A stretch of DNA of 64,000 nucleotides from Bacillota bacterium (GTDB lineage: Bacteria > Bacillota > UBA4882 > UBA10575): contig DUOH01000060.1 in NCBI GenBank assembly GCA_012838955.1, positions 59,303 to 123,302 of the forward strand. The letters run 5' to 3'. Within the stretch, counting starts at the first letter, position 1. Each line of letters opens with the position of its first letter. A program made the translations under genes and the position numbers. Positions 34,044-41,735 of this stretch are shown piece after piece. Below the pieces are notes generated by a model that was given only the letters and a program-made list of their open reading frames with translations, was not told the DNA's origin and made no database searches.

Positions 34044-35111
34044 TTATTCGGCCAAGATATAAACTTTGACCTTTCTACGCCCAAACAGCAAAGCCTCGCG
34101 GACAGTCTCATAACACAGGTCTATTCTGTTTCCTTTAATGGCGGAGCCCACATCCTCGGCAGCGGCAAAGCCATAGCCTTCAATATATAATTTTGTGCCT
34201 AAAGGGATCACCCTGGGATCAACAGCCACAATTCCATAACCGGCCTTCTTTCCCGTTGCCGTGTAGCCGTCGGCATAAATCCCGCACGACTCCGGTCCGG
34301 GGGTATAGGCGGAGGCATCCATGGTTCTTACTTCTTTATATTTAATGACGCGCCCTCTGGTGACCAACGTATGGGGTTTGGTCCCCACGGCCACTCTTTC
34401 CCTGATCGCATGTTTGACAATTCTTTCCCCTTTAACAACACGCTTCACTTCCCGGCCGTCCTCATAAGTGACTTCATACTCTTTTTCCAACAAACCGGGT
34501 TCTCCCTTGGTAAGCACTTTCCTTTTTCCGATCTCCAACTTATCGTCGTTGATATATATTGTAGTAGGTTTAATCGGAGTCTTGGTAAAGACCGGAGCTA
34601 CACGTACCCTGGTGACCTTGAACCGCAGCCCCTCCCACACCCTCTCCTCCAGTGGTATGGAAGTTTTATCCAAAGGTCCTAAAGTTACCCCAGCCTGAGC
34701 CAGAACCTCTTGTACAGGGGAAGGAGCCGCCCGCAAGGGAATTTCTGTCCCGTCTACGGAGAGCACAAAGTTGACTCCCCTCTCCACTTGAATCTGCATA
34801 CCCTCGGTTACTTCGGCATCTAAAGGAGGGTAAACCCGGTCTCCCTCAGTAATGAGAAAACCATGATCGGCCATGACCGCTTGCACCGTAGAGGCGGAGG
34901 TCCGTAATCTGATCCGTTGCCCGTCAATGGATACTGTGACCTCCTTTACGATCAAGGCATAAAGGATTACTGCAAAAACAGAAAGCAAACCCAAGAGGAT
35001 CAGCAGAACCATCCGCTGACCAAAGATTCCTTTTTGTGCCCAAGCATGTCTGGAGATTAGGGGGCGTTCCGCTTGCGTCGGCACACAACTGCTGTCTTTA
35101 CTTGTTCTCAT
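34044..35111 (-). CDS. yabE: YabE/RpfB-like cell-wall protein with DUF348, G5 and 3D domains
   Basis: The 355-residue protein has a membrane helix near 33-55, two DUF348 ubiquitin-like repeats (about 58-165), a G5 domain (about 170-250) and a C-terminal 3D domain with DASAYTP, DPRVIPLGTKLYIEGYG and the catalytic Asp in NRIDLCY. It resembles resuscitation-promoting and lytic wall proteins (YabE, Sps family) that help cells or spores resume growth. The ATG has GGAGGAGAG upstream. The gene overlaps no other reading frame that is likely to be real. Confidence 0.92.
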   Translation of the reverse strand: MRTSKDSSCVPTQAERPLISRHAWAQKGIFGQRMVLLILLGLLSVFAVILYALIVKEVTVSIDGQRIRLRTSASTVQAVMADHGFLITEGDRVYPPLDAEVTEGMQIQVERGVNFVLSVDGTEIPLRAAPSPVQEVLAQAGVTLGPLDKTSIPLEERVWEGLRFKVTRVRVAPVFTKTPIKPTTIYINDDKLEIGKRKVLTKGEPGLLEKEYEVTYEDGREVKRVVKGERIVKHAIRERVAVGTKPHTLVTRGRVIKYKEVRTMDASAYTPGPESCGIYADGYTATGKKAGYGIVAVDPRVIPLGTKLYIEGYGFAAAEDVGSAIKGNRIDLCYETVREALLFGRRKVKVYILAE

Positions 35112-35216
35112 TCTCTCCTCCAGTTATGGGATATTTGACCATCACAGTAAGTATTTTACCTAAATCCTTTACTTCCTTCCGCCAAATTATTGAAAATCGT
35201 CTCGTGGCTCGGCGCT

Positions 35217-35244
35217 GGTAATTTTTTCGCGTAGTAAAATTACC
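35217..35244 (-). terminator. Possible terminator after the TatD-linked radical SAM gene
   Basis: A 9-bp inverted repeat GGTAATTTT/AAAATTACC lies in the 264-bp gap between the radical SAM gene and yabE. The poly-T signature is modest. The rest of this gap shows nothing I recognise. Confidence 0.4.
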
Positions 35245-35375
35245 CCCGAGCAAGGATTTGCGCACCTCGTCACTCGTGACTCTTATTGAAAGTGTGCCGT
35301 TGTTTGATCTGTTCTGAAGTTCATTACTGATGCAAGAGACTTCCTTAGCTTTCTCTTTCTTTATATTGCCGGTCG

Positions 35376-35993
35376 CTAGTGGCTGAAAATTTTGACTGGG
35401 GAAGCTTGCTGAAAGCTCCGCACCCGAAGTTCCACGCCAATCTCTGCGGCTATTCGCCGGCAGGCTTCGAGCTCCACTTGCGGTAGATCAACTACAGACA
35501 AGATCACTTTTGGAATATACTTCCGACTTCTTTTCGCAAACTCCAGTACATAATCGAAGGCTTGCGCGCCTAAGGAAGAATGACAAAGTTTTTGGTAGGT
35601 AACGGCATCAGGCGCGTTCAGACTGATAGAGATGACATCCACCAACCCCGCGAGATCCGGTAGTATCTCCCGGCCTAGAGCTCTTTCGGCCAATCCGTTG
35701 GTATTAATCCGAATTCTTGCCCCGTAGTCTTCTTTTAGGCGCCGGGCAACTTCAACAACTAGATCCGGTCGGAGCAAAGGTTCGCCGAAACCGCAAAAGA
35801 CCACCTCCTGGTAGGCGGAGACATCCCCGGCCGCCGCCAATACTTCCCGAGCGGAAGGCTCTGCTGCCAACCAGAGATTATATTCCAATCCTCCGGTCTC
35901 TCTAATACAAAAACAGCACTGGTTCGGACATCGATTAGTAATATTCAAATATAGATTTTCTCCGATTTGATAAGCAAAAATCTGCTTGGACAC
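35376..35993 (-). CDS. TatD-linked radical SAM protein
   Basis: The 205-residue protein has the radical SAM cluster motif CPNQCCFC (18-25), a [10 protein letters not shown] block near 70 and the N-x-x-G-L-A-E segment of the partial TIM barrel. It matches the small radical SAM family encoded next to TatD nucleases in many Clostridia, whose substrate is unknown. The GTG at 35993 has AGAGGG upstream. It follows tatD by 19 bp. Confidence 0.9.
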   Translation of the reverse strand: MSKQIFAYQIGENLYLNITNRCPNQCCFCIRETGGLEYNLWLAAEPSAREVLAAAGDVSAYQEVVFCGFGEPLLRPDLVVEVARRLKEDYGARIRINTNGLAERALGREILPDLAGLVDVISISLNAPDAVTYQKLCHSSLGAQAFDYVLEFAKRSRKYIPKVILSVVDLPQVELEACRRIAAEIGVELRVRSFQQASPVKIFSH

Positions 35994-36012
35994 AATTCAT
36001 TCCCTCTTCTAG

Positions 36013-36828
36013 TCAGTTTATACGAAAACAACGATAGGCATTATTCCTGGTCACTTCAGCTACCTCTCGGATACTCTTCCCCCAAATCTCAGCTACCCGG
36101 CGAGCAACTTCCTTCACGTACATGGGCTCATTTCGCCTCCCCCGGTAGGGACAGGGGGTCAAATAGGGAGCATCGGTTTCAATCAATAACCGGTCTTCAG
36201 GGACTAAGCTGATCACTTCCGGTAGTTTTTTGGCGTTTTTGAAGGTAAGCGGGCCGGCCACGGAGATATAAAGCCCCAAGGTTAAAAAGGCGGGAAGCAT
36301 CTCCGGACTGGCGGCATAGCAATGCATCACCCCGCAAACCCCGCCTCCATGGCGGGCGGCTACTTCCTCTAAGATGGCCAGGGTTTCTCCGTGCGCCTCC
36401 CGGTCATGAATGATCACTGGTTTATCCTTCTTTTTGGCCAGTTCCAAGAAGGAACGAAAGACCGCCTTCTGCACCTCGCGGGGGGAGTAATCATAATGAA
36501 AATCCAAACCGATTTCACCCAAAGCCACGACCTTCTCCTGATCCAGCATCTTTTCAACCTCGCGTAAGACATCAGGAGCGACTGTTTTGGCGTCATGGGG
36601 GTGTACACCAACGGCAGCATAAACCTCCGGATGAACCGTAGCTAACTTCAGCGCCTGTTGGGAAGAGGACAGGTCATACCCGGCCACCAACACCTCCCTC
36701 ACCCCGGCGGTTCGCGCCCGGAAGAGGACCTCGCCGACATCTGTGGTAAATGCCTCATCATTAAGGTGGCAATGGGAATCAAAGAAGATCGGATCCCCGC
36801 CAACAGAAGGATGATCCAAAGCCCTCAT
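36013..36828 (-). CDS. tatD: TatD-family metal-dependent hydrolase (DNase)
   Basis: The 271-residue amidohydrolase-fold enzyme has FDSHCHLND near 16-24, GEIGLDFHYDYS near 100-111, PVIIHDREAH near 135, MHCYAASPEM near 165 and ETDAPYLTPCPYRGRRNEP near 217, which form the metal site. TatD acts as a 3'-5' DNase or deacylase in DNA repair and quality control. It overlaps the metG stop as ATGA, so it is coupled to metG. Confidence 0.95.
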   Translation of the reverse strand: MRALDHPSVGGDPIFFDSHCHLNDEAFTTDVGEVLFRARTAGVREVLVAGYDLSSSQQALKLATVHPEVYAAVGVHPHDAKTVAPDVLREVEKMLDQEKVVALGEIGLDFHYDYSPREVQKAVFRSFLELAKKKDKPVIIHDREAHGETLAILEEVAARHGGGVCGVMHCYAASPEMLPAFLTLGLYISVAGPLTFKNAKKLPEVISLVPEDRLLIETDAPYLTPCPYRGRRNEPMYVKEVARRVAEIWGKSIREVAEVTRNNAYRCFRIN

Positions 36829-38750
36829 CTAACTTGCGCTCCGTCACCGACACTTCGGTCCGGAGTCAACACCGCCAATTTATCCCCTTGTGAAGCAGCC
36901 AGGAGCATCCCCTGGGAAAGCACGCCCCGCAGTTTGACCGGTTTTAAGTTGGCCACCACCACAATTTCTTTGCCAATCAATTCCGCTGGACTATAATATT
37001 TGGCAATTCCCGCCACAATCTGTCTTTCCTCTCCGCCCAACTTGACAGTAAGCCGTAAGAGTTTGTCGGCTCCTTCCACCTTTTCTGCGGCGAGTACCTG
37101 GGCAACTCGCAGATCAATCTTGGCAAACTCATCGATGGTAATCTCCGCTTTAGTCTCATCCTTTTCTGCTCTGGCCGGAGCAGCCTGATCCGTCTTCTTC
37201 TCTGTTTTTTCCTCTTTCTCAACTTCAATCCGGGGAAAGATCGGCGCGCCTTTCCGCACCTTGGTTCCGGCGGGAAATTGTCCCCACTGCGTGGCTTCAG
37301 TCAGGAGCTGGTCAGTAGGTTTTCCTGACAGACCCAATTGTTGCCAGATTCTTTCCGGGGTCTCCACCAGGAACGGAACCAGTAAAACAGAGGTTATCCT
37401 GATCACTTCGGCCATAGTATAAAGGACCGTGGCCAAGCGCTCTTTCTTTCCCTGCTTATTTAAAGCCCAAGGCGCCGCTTCATCAATGTACTTGTTCGCT
37501 TTACCGACCAAGCTGAAGATGGCGCTGACCGCATCGGAAGTCTCGAGTTTCTCCATATGTCCCATTACTTTCGCCAAAGCCGTCTTGGCCTCCTGGATCA
37601 ATGCTTCATCCAGTTCTTCATAATTATGAGGAGTGGGAACGATTCCCCCAGCAAACTTCTCGATCATGGAGAGGCTTCTATGCAGCAGATTGCCTAAATC
37701 ATTGGCTAAGTCCGTATTAATCCGTAGAATCAAAGCGTCTTCCGAATAGGTTCCATCCGCGCCAAACGGCACCTCTCTGAGAAGATAATAGCGAATAGCG
37801 TCCACTCCGTATTTATCCACCAAAACCACGGGATCAACTACGTTTCCTTTGGATTTGGACATCTTTCCCCCATCCAAAACCAGCCAACCATGGCCGTAGA
37901 CTTGTTTGGGCAGAGGCAAATCCAACGCCATCAGAATAATCGGCCAGATTATAGTATGAAAACGAACAATCTCTTTACCGACCAAATGCGCATCTGCCGG
38001 CCAGTACCTGTTGAACAGGTCCGGTTCATCAGGATAGCCCAGGGCAGTTATGTAATTGGTCAACGCGTCCAGCCAGACATAGACTACGTGTTTAGGGTCG
38101 AAGGGCACTTTAATGCCCCAGGAAAAAGTAGTCCTGGAGACACAGAGATCCTCCAGCCCGGGTTTGATGAAGTTATTGATCATCTCGTTTTTTCTGGACA
38201 CCGGCTGGATAAACTCAGGATGGGCTTCAATATGCGCCAACAACCGGTCAGCATATTTGGAAAGTTTAAAGAAGTAACTCTCTTCCTTTACCTTCTCCAC
38301 TTCCCTGCCGCAATCCGGGCACTTCCCATCCACCACTTGCCTCTCCAACCAGAAAGTTTCACATGGAGTACAATACAGTCCCTCATATTCGCTCTTATAG
38401 ATGTCTCCCTGGTCATAAAGGCGTTGGAAGATCCTCTGCACCCGCTCTTCATGTCTGGACTCGGTGGTGCGAATGAAATCATCATTACTGATCTGTAATA
38501 AATCCCACAAATCTCGAATACCGGAGACAATTTCATCCACAAACTGCTGCGGCGTTTTACCAGCCGCTTCCGCCCGGCGCTGAATCTTTTGTCCGTGTTC
38601 ATCCGTACCGGTTAAAAAATAGGTGTCATCCCCGATCTGCCGATGATAACGGGCCAAAGCGTCTGCAATTACTGTAGTATAAGCGTGCCCGATATGCAGA
38701 TTATCACTGGGATAATAAATTGGGGTCGTAATATAAAACTTATTTTTCAT
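36825..38750 (-). CDS. metG: Methionyl-tRNA synthetase with C-terminal tRNA-binding domain
   Basis: The 641-residue enzyme charges tRNA-Met. Seen are HIGHAYTT near 21, a zinc site CTPC...CPDC near 127-147, WLDALTNYI near 225, KMSKSKG near 299 and a helical anticodon-binding domain. After a charged linker near 500-530 comes an EMAP/Trbp-like domain (about 530-641) with EIVVVANLKPVKLRGVLSQGM. The ATG at 38750 has AAGGAGG 7 nt upstream. A Met T-box controls it, and tatD is coupled to its stop. Confidence 0.97.
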   Translation of the reverse strand: MKNKFYITTPIYYPSDNLHIGHAYTTVIADALARYHRQIGDDTYFLTGTDEHGQKIQRRAEAAGKTPQQFVDEIVSGIRDLWDLLQISNDDFIRTTESRHEERVQRIFQRLYDQGDIYKSEYEGLYCTPCETFWLERQVVDGKCPDCGREVEKVKEESYFFKLSKYADRLLAHIEAHPEFIQPVSRKNEMINNFIKPGLEDLCVSRTTFSWGIKVPFDPKHVVYVWLDALTNYITALGYPDEPDLFNRYWPADAHLVGKEIVRFHTIIWPIILMALDLPLPKQVYGHGWLVLDGGKMSKSKGNVVDPVVLVDKYGVDAIRYYLLREVPFGADGTYSEDALILRINTDLANDLGNLLHRSLSMIEKFAGGIVPTPHNYEELDEALIQEAKTALAKVMGHMEKLETSDAVSAIFSLVGKANKYIDEAAPWALNKQGKKERLATVLYTMAEVIRITSVLLVPFLVETPERIWQQLGLSGKPTDQLLTEATQWGQFPAGTKVRKGAPIFPRIEVEKEEKTEKKTDQAAPARAEKDETKAEITIDEFAKIDLRVAQVLAAEKVEGADKLLRLTVKLGGEERQIVAGIAKYYSPAELIGKEIVVVANLKPVKLRGVLSQGMLLAASQGDKLAVLTPDRSVGDGAQVR

Positions 38751-38968
38751 AAAAATTCCTCCTTATATTATAAAATTACTACCAAGGATATCGGGGCCAA
38801 TCATTCTGCGTTTCTGACTTAATAGATCCTTCATATCTTAATAGATCCCTCTTTCACAAGCTTTGTCTCCCTACGCTATTCTTCCCGCTCCGAGACTTTT
38901 CAACATTAGTCCGGTCATAGTTACGCCCGGTCATGAATATACCTTTTACATCTGTTGATCAGGCACAT

Positions 38969-39400
38969 AAAAATATAAAAGCCCCTCGCTCCTCCAGTTC
39001 CTGGGGGCGAGAGGTCATTCCCGCGGTACCACCCCGATTTATCCCTTTCTGTCCCGCGTACGGGACTTCCTGCCGACAAAAGGGTTTTCCCCAGGCCGTT
39101 ATCTGTTGAGTTCAAGACGAAGAGCCTTGTTTTTGGCCCGGAAAGAACTTCGCGCGCCTACGGGCGCACGGGATAGACTTCACGTTCATTTTTTACAAGA
39201 AGTTAACATGCGGCTGAAAACGCGTTAACGGGCGTACCCGGTCCAAGCTTACTACGGGCGTTGACGCACGCCGATGCCCAATTCAGCCGACGGCTCCAGG
39301 GCCATGTTCATGGCTACTCCCCAGATCGGCTTCCACCATACCCGACTCGCTGACAGGCGTTGTGCCATTACTCTTCCCCTTCATTACCTATATAAAAAAT
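38969..39400 (-). promoter_or_regulatory. Methionine T-box riboswitch leader of metG
   Basis: The minus strand carries AGTAATGGCAC...AGCGAG stem-I elements, a specifier segment GAACATGGCCC with codon ATG at 39303-39305, and the T-box core GGTGGTACCGCGG at 39021-39033. A terminator (CCTCTCGC/GCGAGGGG stem then TTTTATATTTTT) follows at 38969-39014. Uncharged tRNA-Met should pair with ATG and the T-box to block termination, raising metG expression. Confidence 0.92.
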
Positions 39401-39458
39401 AGAATTATGTAAATCTAACTTTATCCAGCGTTCCACTACTTTACTGTTTATTAAGATT

Positions 39459-39487
39459 AATATAGCGACTATTACCTGATTTGTCAA
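39459..39487 (-). promoter_or_regulatory. metG promoter
   Basis: The minus strand has TTGACA (39482-39487), a 17-bp spacer and TATATT (39459-39464), upstream of the T-box leader and divergent from abrB. Confidence 0.88.
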
Positions 39488-39537
39488 GAGATTTCCAGCT
39501 GTTCCTGTTTGCTGAAGCAGTAAAATTTTTGGATCTA

Positions 39538-39566
39538 TTGACTTACTTTGGAAATTTAGGTACAAT
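39538..39566 (+). promoter_or_regulatory. abrB promoter
   Basis: The plus strand has TTGACT (39538-39543), a 17-bp spacer and TACAAT (39561-39566). Confidence 0.85.
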
Positions 39567-39581
39567 TATCTTGTAGTCAAT

Positions 39582-39588
39582 TGTCGAT
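39582..39588 (+). promoter_or_regulatory. Possible Spo0A box at the abrB start site
   Basis: TGTCGAT differs by one base from the 0A box TGTCGAA and lies about 15 bp after the -10 box. Bacillus abrB is repressed by Spo0A-P at boxes in this same place. Confidence 0.45.
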
Positions 39589-39614
39589 TCTTAGCGAAAG
39601 GGGGCGAAAAAACA

Positions 39615-39863
39615 ATGATGAAATCAACTGGAATTGTAAGAAAAGTAGATGAATTAGGTCGGGTAGTTATTCCAATTGAACTACGGCGCACACTCCAAAT
39701 CGAAGAAAAAGACGCTCTTGAAATATATGTAGATGGGGAAAGGATTATCTTGAAAAAATACGAACCGGCCTGTATCTTCTGTGGCAATGCGGAACGGGTG
39801 ACGATTTTTAAAGATAAAAACATCTGCCTGGATTGCCTGGAATCGATGAAAGACGTTTCTTAA
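39615..39863 (+). CDS. abrB: AbrB-family transition-state regulator with a CxxC...CxxC tail
   Basis: The 82-residue protein has the N-terminal swapped-hairpin AbrB domain (STGIVRKVDELGRVVIPIELRRTL, then the EIYVDGERIILKKY strand) and a short tail with CIFC and CLDC, probably a zinc site. AbrB-type proteins repress stationary-phase and sporulation genes during growth. The ATG has AAAGGGGG upstream. The possible Spo0A box in the promoter fits a Spo0A-AbrB circuit together with spo0A at 23136. Confidence 0.92.
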   Translation: MMKSTGIVRKVDELGRVVIPIELRRTLQIEEKDALEIYVDGERIILKKYEPACIFCGNAERVTIFKDKNICLDCLESMKDVS

Positions 39864-40040
39864 AACACTTTCTTTCTTATTTCAAGCGACACTTTCCCTG
39901 TGTCTCCGGAAACACCTTTCCTCGTCTTTCTTGAAGTGTGTTTCTTCGAATATTCTTCTGAACAGAACGTTTTTTTCTTAATTTGGAGGCCTGGCGTACA
40001 CCGCCTCTCTCTTTATTACTCGTCATCTGCCAGGATTTGT

Positions 40041-40071
40041 AATCACCCACCCGTAAATAGGGTGGGTGATT
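40041..40071. terminator. Strong bidirectional terminator between abrB and rsmI
   Basis: A perfect 12-bp stem AATCACCCACCC/GGGTGGGTGATT with a 7-nt loop lies between the convergent genes, followed on the plus strand by TTCTTTAATT. Confidence 0.75.
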
Positions 40072-40126
40072 TCTTTAATTAAGATGGGTACTTTCTTTAA
40101 TTAAGGTGGGTGATTACTTTAATCTT
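40061..40126. repeat. Three tandem 22-bp imperfect repeats
   Basis: Copies run 40061-40082, 40083-40104 and 40105-40126, sharing a GGTGGGT-like start and a CTTTAATTAA-like end. The first copy is also one arm of the terminator and the last runs into the rsmI stop, so the array may have grown by duplication of the terminator arm. Confidence 0.75.
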
Positions 40127-41018
40127 CCATCTCCTTCTGTTCTGTTAAAAACCATTGATATAGCCCGTGTCTAGAGAATCCTTCTCTCTTCGCCACTTCC
40201 CGGATGACTGTGGACGCTTTCTCTCCATTTTTGATCCGTTCTATAAGTTCAGGATAGATGCTCCTGTATTTTTCGGTAATATCCTCTACTTTCGTCGAAA
40301 CTTCCGGCTTGCCCTGAATAACCAAGGTGAATTCACCCTTGATCTCTCTTTCCTTCCATTCCGTCAAAGCTTGACTAATGGAGCCCCGCCAAAACTCCTC
40401 ATAAACTTTGGTTAATTCCCGGGCGATCACGATCCGGCGGTCACCGCCCAAATATTCCTGCAGATCCTGTAGAGTTTCTCTAATCCGGTGTGGAGCTTCA
40501 TATATGATAATTGTCCGGGGCTCCAGGGCTAAGGCAGCTAATTCTTGTTTTCGTTTTCTTCCCTTGCGCGCCAAAAAACCTTCAAATACAAAACGCTCGG
40601 TAGGTAGGGCGGAAGCGGCCAGCGCCAAAAGTGATGCGGACGGTCCGGGGATCGGAACAACCCGGAATCCCTCTTCTACAGCTTCTTTAACCAAATAGGC
40701 GCCGGGATCCGAGATGCCCGGCATACCAGCGTCGCTAACCAGAGCGACCTTTTTTCCGTCCGCCAAAAGAGTAATGATTTTTTCCGTTTTATATCTTTCG
40801 TTTTCCTTAAATAGACTCATCAAAGGTTTGCTGATTTTAAAATGGGATAAGAGTTTCTTGGTTTGCCGCGTATCCTCCGCGGCAATCATGTCTACTTCAT
40901 TCAAGACCCGCAAAGCCCGGGCGGAAATATCCTCCAAATTACCGATGGGGGTGGCTACTAAAAACAGTTCTCCTCCTATTCTTCTCTGTTCAACATTACG
41001 CTTCTCCGTTTCGTCCAT
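40119..41018 (-). CDS. rsmI: 16S rRNA (cytidine-1402-2'-O)-methyltransferase RsmI
   Basis: The 299-residue SAM enzyme 2'-O-methylates C1402 of 16S rRNA. It has LVATPIGNLEDIS near 18-30, EDTRQT near 50, VSDAGMPGISDPG near 87 and IPGPSA near 115, the tetrapyrrole-methylase fold. The C-terminal helix-turn-helix-like part is present. The ATG at 41018 is the best placed of three in-frame ATG codons relative to GGAGG. It converges on abrB. Confidence 0.94.
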   Translation of the reverse strand: MDETEKRNVEQRRIGGELFLVATPIGNLEDISARALRVLNEVDMIAAEDTRQTKKLLSHFKISKPLMSLFKENERYKTEKIITLLADGKKVALVSDAGMPGISDPGAYLVKEAVEEGFRVVPIPGPSASLLALAASALPTERFVFEGFLARKGRKRKQELAALALEPRTIIIYEAPHRIRETLQDLQEYLGGDRRIVIARELTKVYEEFWRGSISQALTEWKEREIKGEFTLVIQGKPEVSTKVEDITEKYRSIYPELIERIKNGEKASTVIREVAKREGFSRHGLYQWFLTEQKEMED

Positions 41019-41069
41019 CCCCATCATCCTCCAAATTCATATGTTGCGGACAAGCTCCCCTGCGCAAAA

Positions 41070-41108
41070 GATCAACGCCCCCTTCTCTCGATACAGGGGG
41101 CGTTGATC
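41070..41108 (-). terminator. Perfect 14-bp inverted repeat, probable terminator
   Basis: GATCAACGCCCCCT and its exact inverse are separated by 11 nt and followed on the minus strand by TCTTTTGC. It lies 90 bp after the stop of the CBO0543-like membrane gene. Confidence 0.6.
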
Positions 41109-41195
41109 CAGGAGGATTCGCTGCCAAAAGTAGGCTGCTCGTTTCCTAACTCAACAATGATCCAGTCATGTTGCAGGTTATATAATAAGAAACGA

Positions 41196-41675
41196 TCACA
41201 GGTCACCAAAAGTTCCCGGGTTTTTCTGATTTTTCCCCTGTGCGCTATTATTTACCCGCCACCATCTATACTGCAAGTATATAAAGATAAAGAAAGGAAA
41301 ATAAAAGATGGTCGCCTTCACAGTGGACCACTGGTGATAACGGATCAAACCCCACTGGACAAAGGTCCACTCACCAATCGCGTTGGCCAGAATCCACGCC
41401 AGCCAATTCAAAACAGACCACTTAGGATATTTGTCACTAAAATAAGCGGCCAACCCCCCTTGTGGAGGAGCAAAGCCCAGATCCGACCAGAGACTCAGCC
41501 CTCCGGTGGTGGGTCCAATATATTCCCATTGATTATAGACTACACCGCAAAGATCAGCGACCACTCCCAAAAGGGCCGTAAAGAGCAGGGTCGGATAGTA
41601 TCTCCGCCACTCACGGGTGGGGACGATCAGCAGAAAAGCCAGCCATAGTCCTAACCCGGCCACCTGGTAAGCCAT
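41196..41675 (-). CDS. Small multi-pass membrane protein, CBO0543-like
   Basis: The 159-residue protein has about four hydrophobic segments and conserved aromatic and Trp residues (NWLAWILANAIGEWTFVQWG and FFIFIYLQYRWW), similar to the CBO0543-type membrane proteins of spore-forming Firmicutes. The function of that family is unknown. The ATG has GGGAGG 7 nt upstream. It follows the secreted repeat-protein gene on the same strand. Confidence 0.7.
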   Translation of the reverse strand: MAYQVAGLGLWLAFLLIVPTREWRRYYPTLLFTALLGVVADLCGVVYNQWEYIGPTTGGLSLWSDLGFAPPQGGLAAYFSDKYPKWSVLNWLAWILANAIGEWTFVQWGLIRYHQWSTVKATIFYFPFFIFIYLQYRWWRVNNSAQGKNQKNPGTFGDL

Positions 41676-41735
41676 TACCGGGCCTCCCTTTTTTAGACTT
41701 AACTTCTCCCCTCTTCGTTATAGAGAGGACTACCT

